Source: G965207345 sp965207345
GTDB taxonomy: Bacteria; Pseudomonadota; Gammaproteobacteria; PS1; Pseudothioglobaceae
Direction of reading: 5' to 3'
Assembly (NCBI GenBank): GCA_965207345.1
Contig: OZ242280.1
Coordinates: forward strand, 124,001-188,000
DNA: 64,000 nucleotides
Below the pieces are notes generated by a model. That model had not been told where the DNA came from and searched no databases. It worked only from the letters and a program-made list of their open reading frames with translations. Shown here piece after piece: positions 1 to 9,845 of the stretch. Every line of letters starts with the position of its first letter. Within the stretch, counting starts at the first letter, position 1. Both the position numbers and the translations under genes were made by a program.

Positions 1-83
1 AAAGCAATTACACTTTCGCACATGATATGATTATTTGATTGCTTAAGTTAAATTATAGATGATGCACTAAAATAAATAATGCA

Positions 84-737
84 CTAGAATAGATTTGCTA
101 TCTTTAAACGCAAAATTTCTCCAAATTTACCACTCTTGCCTCCATGCTCTTTAACGGCAAGCTCATAATTTTCTTTTGCCAAATCAAATTCCTTTTGAGC
201 GTAATAAATATCACCTTTTAAACTAAGATACATTACACGAAAATGTATCGACTCTTTGAGCGTTCTCACATCATCTGCTTTATCTAAAACATCAAGCGCT
301 GCACTAAATTCTTTTTGTGCCAGATAAAGTTCGCTCAAACGCAATGTTGCTACATAAGAAATAGGAAAATATTTACTATCAAGCAATGACTTTAAATAAT
401 CAGCTGCTTGTGCAAATTCTGATTTTTGCATGGCATATTTTGCCAACAATAGTTGCGCCTGGGCAGTATAAATATTGTCTGGGTAATTATTTTTTAAATT
501 CGTAAAAATACGCTGATTTTCCTCTTCATTTGCAGTATTTACAATTTTTAAATACAATGTTCTTGCATCATAAGCCACAGTACTATGACGATAATCATAA
601 TAATTCCAACCACCGATAATTGCAACACCAAGTACGACACCAGAAATAATGTAGATAATATTGTCTTTAACCCAATGCTTGACTTGCGCCACTTGTTCTT
701 CTTCAGTGGCATTAATTTTAATAAAATTTTTCATCAT
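84..737 (-). CDS. yfgM: YfgM-like TPR membrane protein
   Basis: 217 residues. A single hydrophobic segment at about residues 26-46 follows a short charged N-terminus, and the rest is a run of TPR-like helices (repeated A-x-Y-x-x-G/A patterns with L-S-L-Y-L-A and D-I-Y-Y-A-Q). This is the layout of YfgM/YfgM-like ancillary SecYEG translocon proteins, with an N-terminal anchor and periplasmic TPRs. The gene starts 9 bases after the hisS stop, and hisS-yfgM order is conserved in gammaproteobacteria, where bamB and der usually follow; those would lie beyond the left edge. Two consecutive Met codons start the frame; either could be used. The function in chaperone handover at the translocon is family knowledge; assignment rests on topology plus context. 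Confidence 0.8.
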   Translation of the reverse strand: MMKNFIKINATEEEQVAQVKHWVKDNIIYIISGVVLGVAIIGGWNYYDYRHSTVAYDARTLYLKIVNTANEEENQRIFTNLKNNYPDNIYTAQAQLLLAKYAMQKSEFAQAADYLKSLLDSKYFPISYVATLRLSELYLAQKEFSAALDVLDKADDVRTLKESIHFRVMYLSLKGDIYYAQKEFDLAKENYELAVKEHGGKSGKFGEILRLKIANLF

Positions 738-746
738 AAATCCAAC

Positions 747-2015
747 TCATAAATAATATGATTTCAAAAAATCAACAAGTTCATCTTCACTTTTTAACAT
801 TTGCTCATCTGCGCTTCTAAGCGGTTTAATGCTTATTTTACGTTTTTTCATTTCCTCTTGTGCTAAAATGATTGCAAAGTCACATCCTAGTTTATCAGCT
901 TTCTTAAATTGCACTTTCATACGACTAGAAGTCGCCATATTATTATAAACTACTAAGCCCTTAATTGCCTGTTTTAATTTACCTGCAAGTTTAAAACTTT
1001 GCACCTGTGCATAAATTCCTTCGGTTACTAAATAAACGCGTGGTGTATTTCCAACCAATAAATTACTCAGTAGCAATAGCCGCTCTAAGCCAACAGCAAA
1101 ACCAATTGCTGGTGCAGGTTGACCACCCATTTGCATGAGTAGTCCATCATAACGACCACCTGCACAAATTGCATTTTGTGTTCCTAAATCATTACTAATC
1201 CATTCAAATACTGTACCATTATAATAATCAAGTCCACGCACTAAATGCGGATTAACAATATAGCTAATATTCAAAGCATTAAGATAATATTTCAGTTTTT
1301 CAAAATGCGCCCTAGATTCTGCGCCTAAGTACGTAAGTATTTTAGGAGCGTTTTGAATAACATTGAATAATTTCTTATTTTTGCTATCTAGAATGCGTAA
1401 TGGATTTTTTTCCAAACGGCGTATACTGTCTTCATCTAAAGTCAATGTATGCACACGAAAATAATCTGCTAATGCCGATGCGTAAATATTCCTTTCCTCA
1501 AACGAACCTAAAGAATTAATTTCTAAATGCACATCAGATAAACCAAGTATTTGCCATAATTTATAACTCATCTCAATAATCTCAGCGTCTATTTTAGCAT
1601 CTGCTAAACCAAATACTTCAACGCCGAATTGATGAAACTGACGATATCGTCCTTTTTGCGGACGCTCATGGCGAAACATTGCGCCCATGTACCACAACTT
1701 TTGTGCACCTTTTCTAACTAAATGATGTTGATTAACAAGGCGCACACAACCTGCTGTACCTTCAGGTCTAAGACTAAGAGAATCGCCATTATAATCGTTC
1801 CAAGTATACATTTCTTTTTCAACGATATCAGTTAGCTTACCAATAGCACGATGGAATACACTGCTGTGTTCAATGAGTGGCAAACGCACTTGTGCATAAC
1901 CATAACCAGCAAGTAAGCGTGTGATAATTTCTTCTAGCACCAACCACTTCACCGATTCATCAGGTAATATATCTTTCATACCACGAAGTGCTTGTAAATT
2001 CTCAGATGTCGCCAT
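747..2015 (-). CDS. hisS: Histidyl-tRNA synthetase
   Basis: 422 residues, the usual length for bacterial HisRS. Charges tRNA-His in the cytoplasm. Class II motif 2 is visible as FRHERPQKGRYRQFHQFG (about residues 114-131), the histidine-specific motif as LVRGLDYYNGTVFEW (about 258-272), and motif 3 as APAIGFAVGLERLL (about 302-315). The C-terminal part is the anticodon-binding domain. It is first in a two-gene unit with the yfgM-like gene. The start Met is followed by the expected N-terminal LRGMKDILPDE motif, so the start is secure. Confidence 0.97.
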   Translation of the reverse strand: MATSENLQALRGMKDILPDESVKWLVLEEIITRLLAGYGYAQVRLPLIEHSSVFHRAIGKLTDIVEKEMYTWNDYNGDSLSLRPEGTAGCVRLVNQHHLVRKGAQKLWYMGAMFRHERPQKGRYRQFHQFGVEVFGLADAKIDAEIIEMSYKLWQILGLSDVHLEINSLGSFEERNIYASALADYFRVHTLTLDEDSIRRLEKNPLRILDSKNKKLFNVIQNAPKILTYLGAESRAHFEKLKYYLNALNISYIVNPHLVRGLDYYNGTVFEWISNDLGTQNAICAGGRYDGLLMQMGGQPAPAIGFAVGLERLLLLSNLLVGNTPRVYLVTEGIYAQVQSFKLAGKLKQAIKGLVVYNNMATSSRMKVQFKKADKLGCDFAIILAQEEMKKRKISIKPLRSADEQMLKSEDELVDFLKSYYL

Positions 2016-2164
2016 TTTAGGAATATAATCAGAAAATACTCAATTTTACCGTAGAAAATTAAGTTTGATGAGTACAGAAAAATCAATCAACAGGAAAAAA
2101 TAATGGACTTCAAAAGAAAATACAAGAAAATTAAAAATTAGCAAAGTATAAAAAATAGGCTATT

Positions 2165-3889
2165 TTATGCACCGAACTGCTGTTGATACAAACGTGCATA
2201 AATACCATTTTTTGCAAGTAAAGTTTTATGATTGCCTGTTTCTTTAATCCTGCCATCTGCAAGCACAAAAATTTTATCTGCTTTTTGCACAGTTGCCAGC
2301 CTATGTGCAATGATGATGATAGTTTTAGTGCCTTTAATACGCATAACAGTTTGTTGTATATATTCTTCAGTTTGGGCGTCAAGCGCAGAAGTTGCTTCGT
2401 CTAAAATCAAAATTTTACTATTTTTAGCAAATGCACGCGCAATTGCTAAACGTTGCCTTTGTCCTCCAGAAAGACGAATGCCATCTTCGCCAATTGACGT
2501 CTCAAAACCACTTGGCATTTTGATAATAAAATTATAAATATAAGCGCTACGTGCTGCATTTTCAACGTGCGCTTTATTTAGTTTATCAGTCTGTCCGAGC
2601 GCGATATTAGCCGCCACAGTATCATCAAAAAGACGCACCTTTTGATCAACAAGCGAAATATGTTCTCGTAAATGGTTAATATCTAAATCATTAATATGCA
2701 CACCATCTATCGTTATATTGCCATATTCTGGCGTATAAAAACGAAAAAGTAACTGCGCAATCGTGCTTTTACCGCTACCTGTTTCACCAATAAATGCCAC
2801 AGTTTCACCTGCTTCAATGACTAAACTAATATCATCTAATACCCTTTGCGAGTCGTTATCATAAGAAAAACGTACTTTAGAAAACTCAATATTGCCCCTA
2901 ATTGCATCTAACCTCCCGTGTGCATTATTTACCTCGGGGGATAAATCTATTAAAGTAAAAATGCTTTCCCCTGCTGCCATTGCTAATTGTATGGGTTTAT
3001 TGATACTCACTAATTGTTTCAAAGGTTTTAGCATCAGACTAAGCGCAGTAAAAAATGCTAAAAAATTGCCTGCTGTCATATTGAGATATATGCTTGAAAA
3101 ATAAACTACTAAACTAAGTAAAATACCAATCGTAAGGCTGATGAATACTGTATTAAAACTGCTTGTCATTTCTAACTTAAAACGTTGCTGACGAATACGT
3201 TTACTTAAATCTAAAAATTTTGTGTGCATTTGTTTTTGTGCGTGGTAAATCTTAACTAAATAATTACCAGCAATACTTTCAGCTAATACCTGCGTTATTC
3301 TACCTACTGAGTGTTGTACACTGCGACTTGCAAAACGCATACGCCTCGCTGCAAGACGAATAGCCAAATAAATCAACGGTAATAATATAATTAAACTTAA
3401 ACTCAATTGCCAATTTTTATAAAATAAATAAGCACTTAGCGCAACAACCATCACTAAAGAACGAATTAAATTAACCCAAACATTAGAAGCAGCTTGGGCT
3501 ATTTGCTCAACATCAAAAGTGAGTTTTGATAATATTTTTCCCGTTGAATGTGTGTCAAAATAACTTTGCGGTAATATGAGTATTTTGTCAAACATATCAC
3601 GCCTAATTTGAAAAACAACCTGATTAGAAACCCAAGCATTTCCCGCTGTATAGACAAGCACAAAAATTGCACTAAGCGAGCTGATACCAAGTAGCGCTAA
3701 AGTATAAAATAAAGCACGATTTGCATCTCTCTTATCATTAAACAGCTCATCAACAATTTGACCTACAATCTCAGGAATAATACTCGTTAATAAACCAGCA
3801 CATATAACAGTTATACTCGTTAAAATAAGTTTTATGATGTGTGGCCTTAAATAAAAAAATAAGCGTGAAATGAAGCTTTTATAACCCAT
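2165..3889 (-). CDS. msbA: Lipid A export ABC transporter MsbA
   Basis: 574 residues, a half-transporter with an N-terminal six-helix membrane domain (about 1-310) and a C-terminal ATPase. Walker A GETGSGKST (about 368-376), the Q-loop, the signature LSGGQRQRLA and Walker B ILILDEATSALD are all intact. It matches the MsbA/ABCB exporter family that flips lipid A-core across the inner membrane. Other exporters of this family are hard to exclude, but size and gammaproteobacterial setting favour MsbA. lpxK is not adjacent. It is transcribed away from pyrG, with a 166-base shared upstream region. Confidence 0.88.
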   Translation of the reverse strand: MGYKSFISRLFFYLRPHIIKLILTSITVICAGLLTSIIPEIVGQIVDELFNDKRDANRALFYTLALLGISSLSAIFVLVYTAGNAWVSNQVVFQIRRDMFDKILILPQSYFDTHSTGKILSKLTFDVEQIAQAASNVWVNLIRSLVMVVALSAYLFYKNWQLSLSLIILLPLIYLAIRLAARRMRFASRSVQHSVGRITQVLAESIAGNYLVKIYHAQKQMHTKFLDLSKRIRQQRFKLEMTSSFNTVFISLTIGILLSLVVYFSSIYLNMTAGNFLAFFTALSLMLKPLKQLVSINKPIQLAMAAGESIFTLIDLSPEVNNAHGRLDAIRGNIEFSKVRFSYDNDSQRVLDDISLVIEAGETVAFIGETGSGKSTIAQLLFRFYTPEYGNITIDGVHINDLDINHLREHISLVDQKVRLFDDTVAANIALGQTDKLNKAHVENAARSAYIYNFIIKMPSGFETSIGEDGIRLSGGQRQRLAIARAFAKNSKILILDEATSALDAQTEEYIQQTVMRIKGTKTIIIIAHRLATVQKADKIFVLADGRIKETGNHKTLLAKNGIYARLYQQQFGA

Positions 3890-3902
3890 CTGTTTTTATA
3901 AA

Positions 3903-3931
3903 ATTTTGCTGTGATTGCTAAATGGTATAAT
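3903..3931 (+). promoter_or_regulatory. Possible pyrG promoter
   Basis: A perfect TATAAT at 3926-3931 lies in the msbA/pyrG divergent gap, about 125 bases before pyrG. The best upstream hexamer at a 17-base spacing (ATTTTG) is poor, so this is a guess from the -10 box only. Confidence 0.3.
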
Positions 3932-4055
3932 GATAACGAGTTTTAACTGTCAGGTAATACTTGTTTTCCCATTTTACTTAAATTAAATTATCTAGCACAA
4001 AGTTGTCCCATAACGAGGGTTTAGGTATGATTCATGGTTTGAAATTTTTGCTTTC

Positions 4056-5696
4056 ATGACAAAATACATATTCATCACCGGTGGCGTTGTCTCTTCGCTT
4101 GGCAAAGGCATAGTTGCTGCATCACTTGCTACAATTTTAGAATCGCGTGGTTTAAAGGTGACACTACTCAAACTTGACCCATATATCAATGTAGACCCGG
4201 GAACAATGAATCCTTTTGAACACGGCGAGGTATTCGTAACCCACGACGGCACAGAAACTGATTTAGATTTAGGACATTATGAGAGATTCGTGCGCATTAA
4301 ACTGGGTAAAAAAAATAATTTTACCGCGGGCAGAGTTTATGAAAATGTAATTAAACGTGAGCGTCATGGTGATTATTTAGGCGAAACAGTGCAAATTATC
4401 CCGCATATTACCGATGAAATCAAACGACTTACAATTGCTGGTGCTGAGGATGAAAATATTGATATTGCACTCATTGAAATTGGCGGTACAGTTGGTGATA
4501 TTGAATCACTGCCTTTTTTAGAAGCCATTCGTCAAATGAGCCTAAATATGCCTGCACACCATACGTTGTTCCTGCATTTAACGTTAATACCTTATATTGA
4601 TGTTGCAGGCGAATTAAAAACCAAGCCCACGCAACATTCAGTCAAAGAACTAAGAAGTATTGGCATTCAGCCTGATATTTTAATTTGTCGCAGTAAAAAA
4701 TCGCTACCAAAAGCAGAGAGACAAAAAATCGCTCTTTTCACTAATGTTGCTAAAAATGCTGTGTTTACTTCTCTTGATGTAGAAAGTATCTATGAGATTC
4801 CGCTACACTTGCACAAACAAGGATTAGATGATGTGGTTGTCAATAAACTCGCTTGCGTTCAAAAAACACACGTAGCAGATTTATCAGAATGGGAATATGT
4901 ACTTGATGCACTCAAAAATCCAGAAAAAAGTGTTGATATTGCGATGGTAGGTAAATATACGGATTTAACTGAATCTTATAAATCTCTTTCTGAGGCACTT
5001 ATTCACGCAAGTATTCACACTAGAACTAAAGTAAATATTCATTATATTGACTCAGAAATCATTGATCATAATATAGATGAACAATTAAAAAATATGCATG
5101 CTATTTTAGTACCGGGCGGTTTTGGGTTAAGGGGCGTAGAAGGTAAAATTAGCGCGGTGAAATATGCTCGGGAAAAACAAGTGCCTTATCTAGGAATTTG
5201 TCTTGGCATGCAGGTTGCTGTAATTGAATATGCAAGGCATAAAGCATGTCTAACCACAGCGCATAGCACAGAATTTAATAAAAATACATCGTATCCTGTT
5301 ATTGCGCTAACAATTGAATGGCTTGATAGAAATGGCAAAATAGAAAAACGGGATGAAAAAAGCCATCTTGGTGGTAGTATGCGCCTTGGCGGTCAAATTT
5401 GTTTACTTAAGGCAGGAAGCAAAGCGCAAGAAATTTATAAAGAAAGTAGCATTACTGAAAGACATCGCCACCGTTACGAAGTAAATGGCACTTTTATAGA
5501 TAAACTAGAATCAGCAGGGCTTATTATCTCTGGGAGATCACAAGATAAAGCATTAGTAGAAATGATTGAAATAAAAGAACATCCTTGGTTTATTGCTTGC
5601 CAGTTTCATCCAGAATTCAGCTCAACACCCAGGGATGGGCATCCACTATTTAACAGCTTTATTACAGCAGCACACCGCTTTAAGAGTACAAACTAA
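4056..5696 (+). CDS. pyrG: CTP synthase
   Basis: 546 residues, full length. Makes CTP from UTP, ATP and glutamine in the cytoplasm. The amidoligase domain begins with GGVVSSLGKGI (residues 9-19) and contains the EIGGTVGDIES motif. The class I glutamine amidotransferase domain has PYLGICLGMQ with the catalytic Cys382 and the terminal HPEF histidine-glutamate pair. Its usual neighbours kdsA and eno are not next to it here; the gene downstream on the opposite strand is the small NHLP-like gene. Confidence 0.98.
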   Translation: MTKYIFITGGVVSSLGKGIVAASLATILESRGLKVTLLKLDPYINVDPGTMNPFEHGEVFVTHDGTETDLDLGHYERFVRIKLGKKNNFTAGRVYENVIKRERHGDYLGETVQIIPHITDEIKRLTIAGAEDENIDIALIEIGGTVGDIESLPFLEAIRQMSLNMPAHHTLFLHLTLIPYIDVAGELKTKPTQHSVKELRSIGIQPDILICRSKKSLPKAERQKIALFTNVAKNAVFTSLDVESIYEIPLHLHKQGLDDVVVNKLACVQKTHVADLSEWEYVLDALKNPEKSVDIAMVGKYTDLTESYKSLSEALIHASIHTRTKVNIHYIDSEIIDHNIDEQLKNMHAILVPGGFGLRGVEGKISAVKYAREKQVPYLGICLGMQVAVIEYARHKACLTTAHSTEFNKNTSYPVIALTIEWLDRNGKIEKRDEKSHLGGSMRLGGQICLLKAGSKAQEIYKESSITERHRHRYEVNGTFIDKLESAGLIISGRSQDKALVEMIEIKEHPWFIACQFHPEFSSTPRDGHPLFNSFITAAHRFKSTN

Positions 5697-5736
5697 CAAA
5701 ACATAAACTCAAAAATAAGTTGTAACACAAGAAAAA

Positions 5737-6063
5737 TTACTTAGGCCTAACATCAGCACTACCCGCACAAGAAAGTGTGCCAAATGTGCCTGCTGTTGAA
5801 GTAAGTGTAGCAACAGTGCTACCTGTTGCAACAGTTGAAGCACAGTCGGATCTTGCCACATTTATATATGTTAAGTCATTATGTACGACATAATTATTGT
5901 CAGGTAGGATAACATAAGTCGTATTTTTGGTATTAGTAATTACCAATATATCAACATTATCCTCTAACTTATAATTTAGCGCCCTCAGCTCTAAGTGTGC
6001 ATTTTTACGCAGGGCACGGCGCCATTTTTTATCGTAAAATAATTTACTACTAATCGTATTCAT
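5737..6063 (-). CDS. NHLP-like RiPP precursor candidate
   Basis: 108 residues. Preceded by a strong Shine-Dalgarno (AGGAGGTG, 4 bases before ATG). Residues 1-~68 align with two genes 40 kb away (45831 and 46213): a Y/W-x-x-x-L-x-x-x motif, a conserved N/D-Y-x-x-x region, then a beta-like stretch ending in TTYVILP. This resembles the nitrile hydratase leader peptide family, which guides modification of ribosomal peptides (proteusins and others). The C-terminal ~40 residues are almost pure S/T/A/G/V with two Cys and the motif AGTFGTLS, ending RPK. No modification enzyme lies nearby. Leader-family assignment is by eye; that the tail is a modified core peptide is inference. Alternative: an unrelated small secreted or membrane-active peptide. 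Confidence 0.6.
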   Translation of the reverse strand: MNTISSKLFYDKKWRRALRKNAHLELRALNYKLEDNVDILVITNTKNTTYVILPDNNYVVHNDLTYINVARSDCASTVATGSTVATLTSTAGTFGTLSCAGSADVRPK

Positions 6064-6259
6064 AACACCTCCTAATCTAGGATTATTAAAATATTACAAC
6101 ATAAAACCTAAGCTCTTATGTGTATGTGCTAAAGAATATGCGCCGCAAATCAAACCACTCGCCTGCATAAAAGCATACTGCTAATATAATAATACACACA
6201 TTGAACAAATATTAACTACTATTTTGTGTGGTGTAGCGCATTTATAAGGAAGTAAAAAC

Positions 6260-7240
6260 TTATAACCAAGTTTTATTACACTTATTATCATCACGCACTA
6301 ATTTTGGCACTAAATAACCCGATAATGTTTTTTTCATCTCTTGGTGTAAAGAACGCGCCCTGTTGTCACTTACTAAAAAATGCTCACTACCCGCAACTTT
6401 GTCTAACTGATGTAGATAATAAGGAAGAATACCAAGCGCAAATAAAGCCAAGCTTAAATCATTAAGAATAGCAATATTATCATTAACACCACGCAACAAT
6501 ACCGATTGATTAAGTCGCGTAAACGTTGATAATTTTTGCACATATGCTTTGAAATCTGAGCTGATTTCTTGAGGATGATTAATATGAAATACCAGCACCA
6601 CACGAAGGCGTGTTTTTTGTAATAAATCTGCCAATTTATCTGTGATGCGACTAGGAATAACTACCGCTGTTCGTGTATGAATCCTAAGCGTTTGTATATG
6701 ATCAATATCTGCAATATGATGAATCAAAATTGCTAATTTTTCATCACTAAGACTTAGAGGATCACCGCCACTTAGAATTACTTCATTTAACTGTCTTTGC
6801 TTGGATAAATAAGCTTTAACGGCAGTTAAATGTGAAAATATATTGTGCTTTTCATAATGAAAATTTTGCCGAAAACAATAACGACAATGAATTGCACATA
6901 ACGAGCTTGCGATGAGCAATACTCTATTTTTATATTTATAAATGATACTAGCAACGGGTGATCTAGTATTTTCATCAAGTGGTGATTTGGTAAAATTAAT
7001 TTTAGGTTTTGTAACAAGCGGTATCACTTGTCTTAGTAGTGGGTCAAGAGGATTTTTTTTATCAATTAAATTAGCAAACGTGCGCGGAATTTTAATGGGA
7101 AAAGTATGATCTTTAAACGCATCTGTTTTTAAATAAGCATTGCAATCTTGTGCACCAGATAATGTTTTTCGAAATTCCTGTTGCCAATTATTTTTTGAGT
7201 TAGCACTAATATTTTGTGTCATATTTATAAAAATTTCCAA
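6260..7240 (-). CDS. epmB: EF-P beta-lysylation radical SAM enzyme EpmB
   Basis: 326 residues, KamA/YjeK family. The radical SAM cluster motif is C115-x3-C119-x2-C122 (CAIHCRYC), followed by FRQNFHY. Downstream, SGGDPLSLSD and the HTRTAVVIPSRIT block are typical lysine 2,3-aminomutase-like signatures. EpmB converts (S)-alpha-lysine to (R)-beta-lysine for elongation factor P modification. Length suits EpmB rather than the longer catabolic KamA. efp and epmA are not in the window. An alternative start at Met7 (position 7222) would give a protein beginning MTQNIS, closer to family N-termini. Confidence 0.88.
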   Translation of the reverse strand: MEIFINMTQNISANSKNNWQQEFRKTLSGAQDCNAYLKTDAFKDHTFPIKIPRTFANLIDKKNPLDPLLRQVIPLVTKPKINFTKSPLDENTRSPVASIIYKYKNRVLLIASSLCAIHCRYCFRQNFHYEKHNIFSHLTAVKAYLSKQRQLNEVILSGGDPLSLSDEKLAILIHHIADIDHIQTLRIHTRTAVVIPSRITDKLADLLQKTRLRVVLVFHINHPQEISSDFKAYVQKLSTFTRLNQSVLLRGVNDNIAILNDLSLALFALGILPYYLHQLDKVAGSEHFLVSDNRARSLHQEMKKTLSGYLVPKLVRDDNKCNKTWL

Positions 7241-7252
7241 GAAAAATATTGC

Positions 7253-7280
7253 AAAAAAAACCTCTAAAAAACAGAGGTTT
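7253..7280 (-). terminator. Rho-independent terminator
   Basis: Read on the minus strand: an 8-base perfect stem (AAACCTCT / AGAGGTTT) with a 7-base loop, followed by eight U. It sits just downstream of the small gene at 7305-7496, so it ends that transcript before epmB. Confidence 0.75.
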
Positions 7281-7304
7281 ATATGTATAAATTATTGAGG
7301 TAAT

Positions 7305-7496
7305 TTAACAAAAATTAGAAAAGTTTTTATCAATTTTTTGCTTGCCATCTTCATAACCTGCCTTCCATTCATCCGTGATTCTTTGCTCTTCAATTTCTGG
7401 ATTTCCTAAATAACCCGCAATCCAGCCTTGAATATAATGATCGTTCACACCCATCTTTTCCATTTTCTTAATACCCTCATAATAAGTCATTAACAA
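7305..7496 (-). CDS. Small RMF-like protein
   Basis: 63 residues. The pattern GWIAGYLGNPEIEEQR followed by EWKAGYEDGK (two G-x-x-x-G turns around a P, then W-x-x-G) resembles ribosome modulation factor, which dimerises 70S ribosomes in stationary phase, but it is not close enough to assign. It has its own clear terminator and lies alone between epmB and uvrD. Two in-frame Met codons (1 and 3) are possible starts. Function unproven. Confidence 0.55.
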   Translation of the reverse strand: MLMTYYEGIKKMEKMGVNDHYIQGWIAGYLGNPEIEEQRITDEWKAGYEDGKQKIDKNFSNFC

Positions 7497-7644
7497 TACT
7501 CCCTTATAATCTATAATGCGCTTGATTTTTTAGCTAAAAAATTTCAAATTTATATCTTTACGCTAAATTGAATGGATTAAAAATACAAGTAATTATACTC
7601 TTTTTTGCTTAATATAGAAAGTGAAAAAATAATGCATTTAACCG

Positions 7645-9813
7645 ATGAATTTAACAGAGCTAAAACAAACTTTAAACGCACGACAATACCAGTCTGTAAC
7701 CCTTAAAGCAGATAAAAATGCGCTCATTATTGCAGGTGCAGGCAGTGGAAAAACTCGTGTTTTAACGCATAGAATTGCTTATTTATGCAGTAAACAAATG
7801 GCAAATCCTCAGCAAATTTTAGCGCTAACTTTTACCAATAAAGCCGCCCGTGAGATGAAAGAGCGCTTACAAATGTTGATGACCATACCCATAACATCTA
7901 TGTGGATCGGTACTTTTCACGCATTAGCTTATCGCATTTTGAGGGAAAATAAAATAAAAGGTACGCCAACATGGCAAGTGATTGATGCCCAAGATCAATT
8001 GCGCCTTATTAAACGCCTGCTGCAGTCTTTAAATTTAGATGAAAAAAACTTTATAGCACAAAAAATACGCCATTTTATAAATACGCAAAAAGAAGAAGGT
8101 AAACGTGCAGGCAATCTAACTTCTAATACTGATTTTCTTATCAAAAAATATACCCAAATCTATCTGGCTTATGAGCAATATACTAATGAAAATTTCCTGC
8201 TTGATTTTTCAGAATTACTGCTTAGATGCTATGAACTTCTTAAAGAAAACAATGTGCTAAGAATAAAATATCAAAAACAATTTAGCTATATTCTCGTTGA
8301 TGAATTTCAAGATACTAATAAAATCCAATATCGCTGGCTAAAATTACTCCATAATACAAAAAATTATTTATTTTGCGTAGGTGATGATGACCAATCTATT
8401 TATGGTTGGCGCGGCGCTAAAATTGAACATATGCAAAACATTAAAGCAGATATAAATGATATTGAGCTTATTCGTTTAGAGCAAAATTATCGCTCAACTG
8501 GACATATTCTCTCAGCAGCAAATATGCTCATATCTCACAATGAAAATAGATTAGGCAAAAAATTGTGGACAAAAAGTGACGCTGGTGATCTTATTGATAT
8601 TTATCAAGTCAGTGATGAAAAGCAAGAAGTGCGCATGGTGGTAGATATTATTAAAAATTATTTGCATTGTAATGTTAGCGCAAAAGATTTTGCCATACTT
8701 TATCGCACTAATGTGCAATCTCGTCTTGTTGAAGAGGCGCTGATTAGCCATAATATTCCCTATGAAGTTTACGGTGGTTTGCGTTTTTTTGAGCGCGCTG
8801 AAATTAAACATGCTATTAGTTATTTAAGATTGCTGACACACCTAGATGATAACAATGCTTTTCTGCGCATTATTAATTTTCCACCGCGCGGCATTGGTAG
8901 AAATACACTGGAGCGTATTGAACTAAACAGCACACAAAATAATATTTCTCTTTGGCAGTCAATGTGTGAAATAAAACACAGCTTTAACGTACGCACACAA
9001 AATGCACTCAATACTTTTTTTGATTTAATTACAGAGATAATAGCAGAAACACAAAACCTAGACTTAGAAAACACACTTAGGCACATCATAAAAAAAAGCA
9101 CCTTGATGGCATATTATGAAAAAAGCATCAATGAACTAGATAAAAATAAACTACAAAACTTACACGAGCTAATAGGTGCAGCCAGACAATACGAAGCGCA
9201 AACAGATGACTTGAATGCAAGACAAACTTTTATTGACCATGCAGCACTAGATGGGGTACAACATAACAAAAAAAATAAACCTAGCGTACAGCTAATGACA
9301 ATACATTCAGCAAAGGGTTTAGAATTTCCTTATGTTTTTGTTATTGGTATGGAAGAAGGTATTTTCCCTTCAAGTCAAGCACAAGAGGAAATAAAAGATT
9401 TAAGCGAAGAACGGCGCTTGTGTTATGTTGCTATCACTAGAGCAATGAAAAAATTGCACCTTAGCTGTGCACACAAAAGATTTTTATGGGGGAAGGCACT
9501 TATGCTTAAACCATCTAGGTTTTTATATGAACTACCTAGAGAGCACTTAAATATTGTATATAAAAATAAGGGTGAACATCAAAATGATGCCCAACAAAAA
9601 AAAATCACCTGGCAGTATCAAAATAAAAATAATTACGCATTGGATAAAAGCATACCCTACAAAATCGGTGATACAGTCAAACACACAAAATTCGGCATAG
9701 GCACCATAATAAACTGTGAAGGTAGCGGCGAAAGCAGACGTGTGCAGATTAACTTTAAAAATGCAGGCACAAAATGGATTATTATTGCTTATGCAAATTT
9801 AAGTAAAATTTAA
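7645..9813 (+). CDS. uvrD: DNA helicase II UvrD
   Basis: 722 residues, the length of E. coli UvrD. SF1A helicase motifs: Q-motif LNARQYQ, Walker A IAGAGSGKTRVL (29-40), motif Ia TFTNKAAREMKER, motif II VDEFQDTN, motif III GDDDQSIYGWRGA, motif IV ENYRST-type QNYRST, motif V TIHSAKGLEFP and motif VI RRLCYVAITRA. The C-terminal tail has the KIGDTVKHTKFGIGTI Tudor-like fold of UvrD/PcrA. Acts in nucleotide excision and mismatch repair. The last 28 bases of the gene are exactly repeated at 10564-10591. Confidence 0.95.
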   Translation: MNLTELKQTLNARQYQSVTLKADKNALIIAGAGSGKTRVLTHRIAYLCSKQMANPQQILALTFTNKAAREMKERLQMLMTIPITSMWIGTFHALAYRILRENKIKGTPTWQVIDAQDQLRLIKRLLQSLNLDEKNFIAQKIRHFINTQKEEGKRAGNLTSNTDFLIKKYTQIYLAYEQYTNENFLLDFSELLLRCYELLKENNVLRIKYQKQFSYILVDEFQDTNKIQYRWLKLLHNTKNYLFCVGDDDQSIYGWRGAKIEHMQNIKADINDIELIRLEQNYRSTGHILSAANMLISHNENRLGKKLWTKSDAGDLIDIYQVSDEKQEVRMVVDIIKNYLHCNVSAKDFAILYRTNVQSRLVEEALISHNIPYEVYGGLRFFERAEIKHAISYLRLLTHLDDNNAFLRIINFPPRGIGRNTLERIELNSTQNNISLWQSMCEIKHSFNVRTQNALNTFFDLITEIIAETQNLDLENTLRHIIKKSTLMAYYEKSINELDKNKLQNLHELIGAARQYEAQTDDLNARQTFIDHAALDGVQHNKKNKPSVQLMTIHSAKGLEFPYVFVIGMEEGIFPSSQAQEEIKDLSEERRLCYVAITRAMKKLHLSCAHKRFLWGKALMLKPSRFLYELPREHLNIVYKNKGEHQNDAQQKKITWQYQNKNNYALDKSIPYKIGDTVKHTKFGIGTIINCEGSGESRRVQINFKNAGTKWIIIAYANLSKI
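9785..9812 (+). repeat. 28-bp direct repeat, copy 1 (uvrD 3' end)
   Basis: Exact match to 10564-10591. It begins TTGCTTATGCAAATTT and covers the last codons of uvrD. A second shared block follows: 9822-9845 equals 10639-10662 (24 bases). Both blocks occur in the same order at each site, with a shorter spacer here (9 versus 47 bases). Confidence 0.9.
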
Positions 9814-9845
9814 CCTCTTAAAAAATATGATTTATCTATTTTCTC

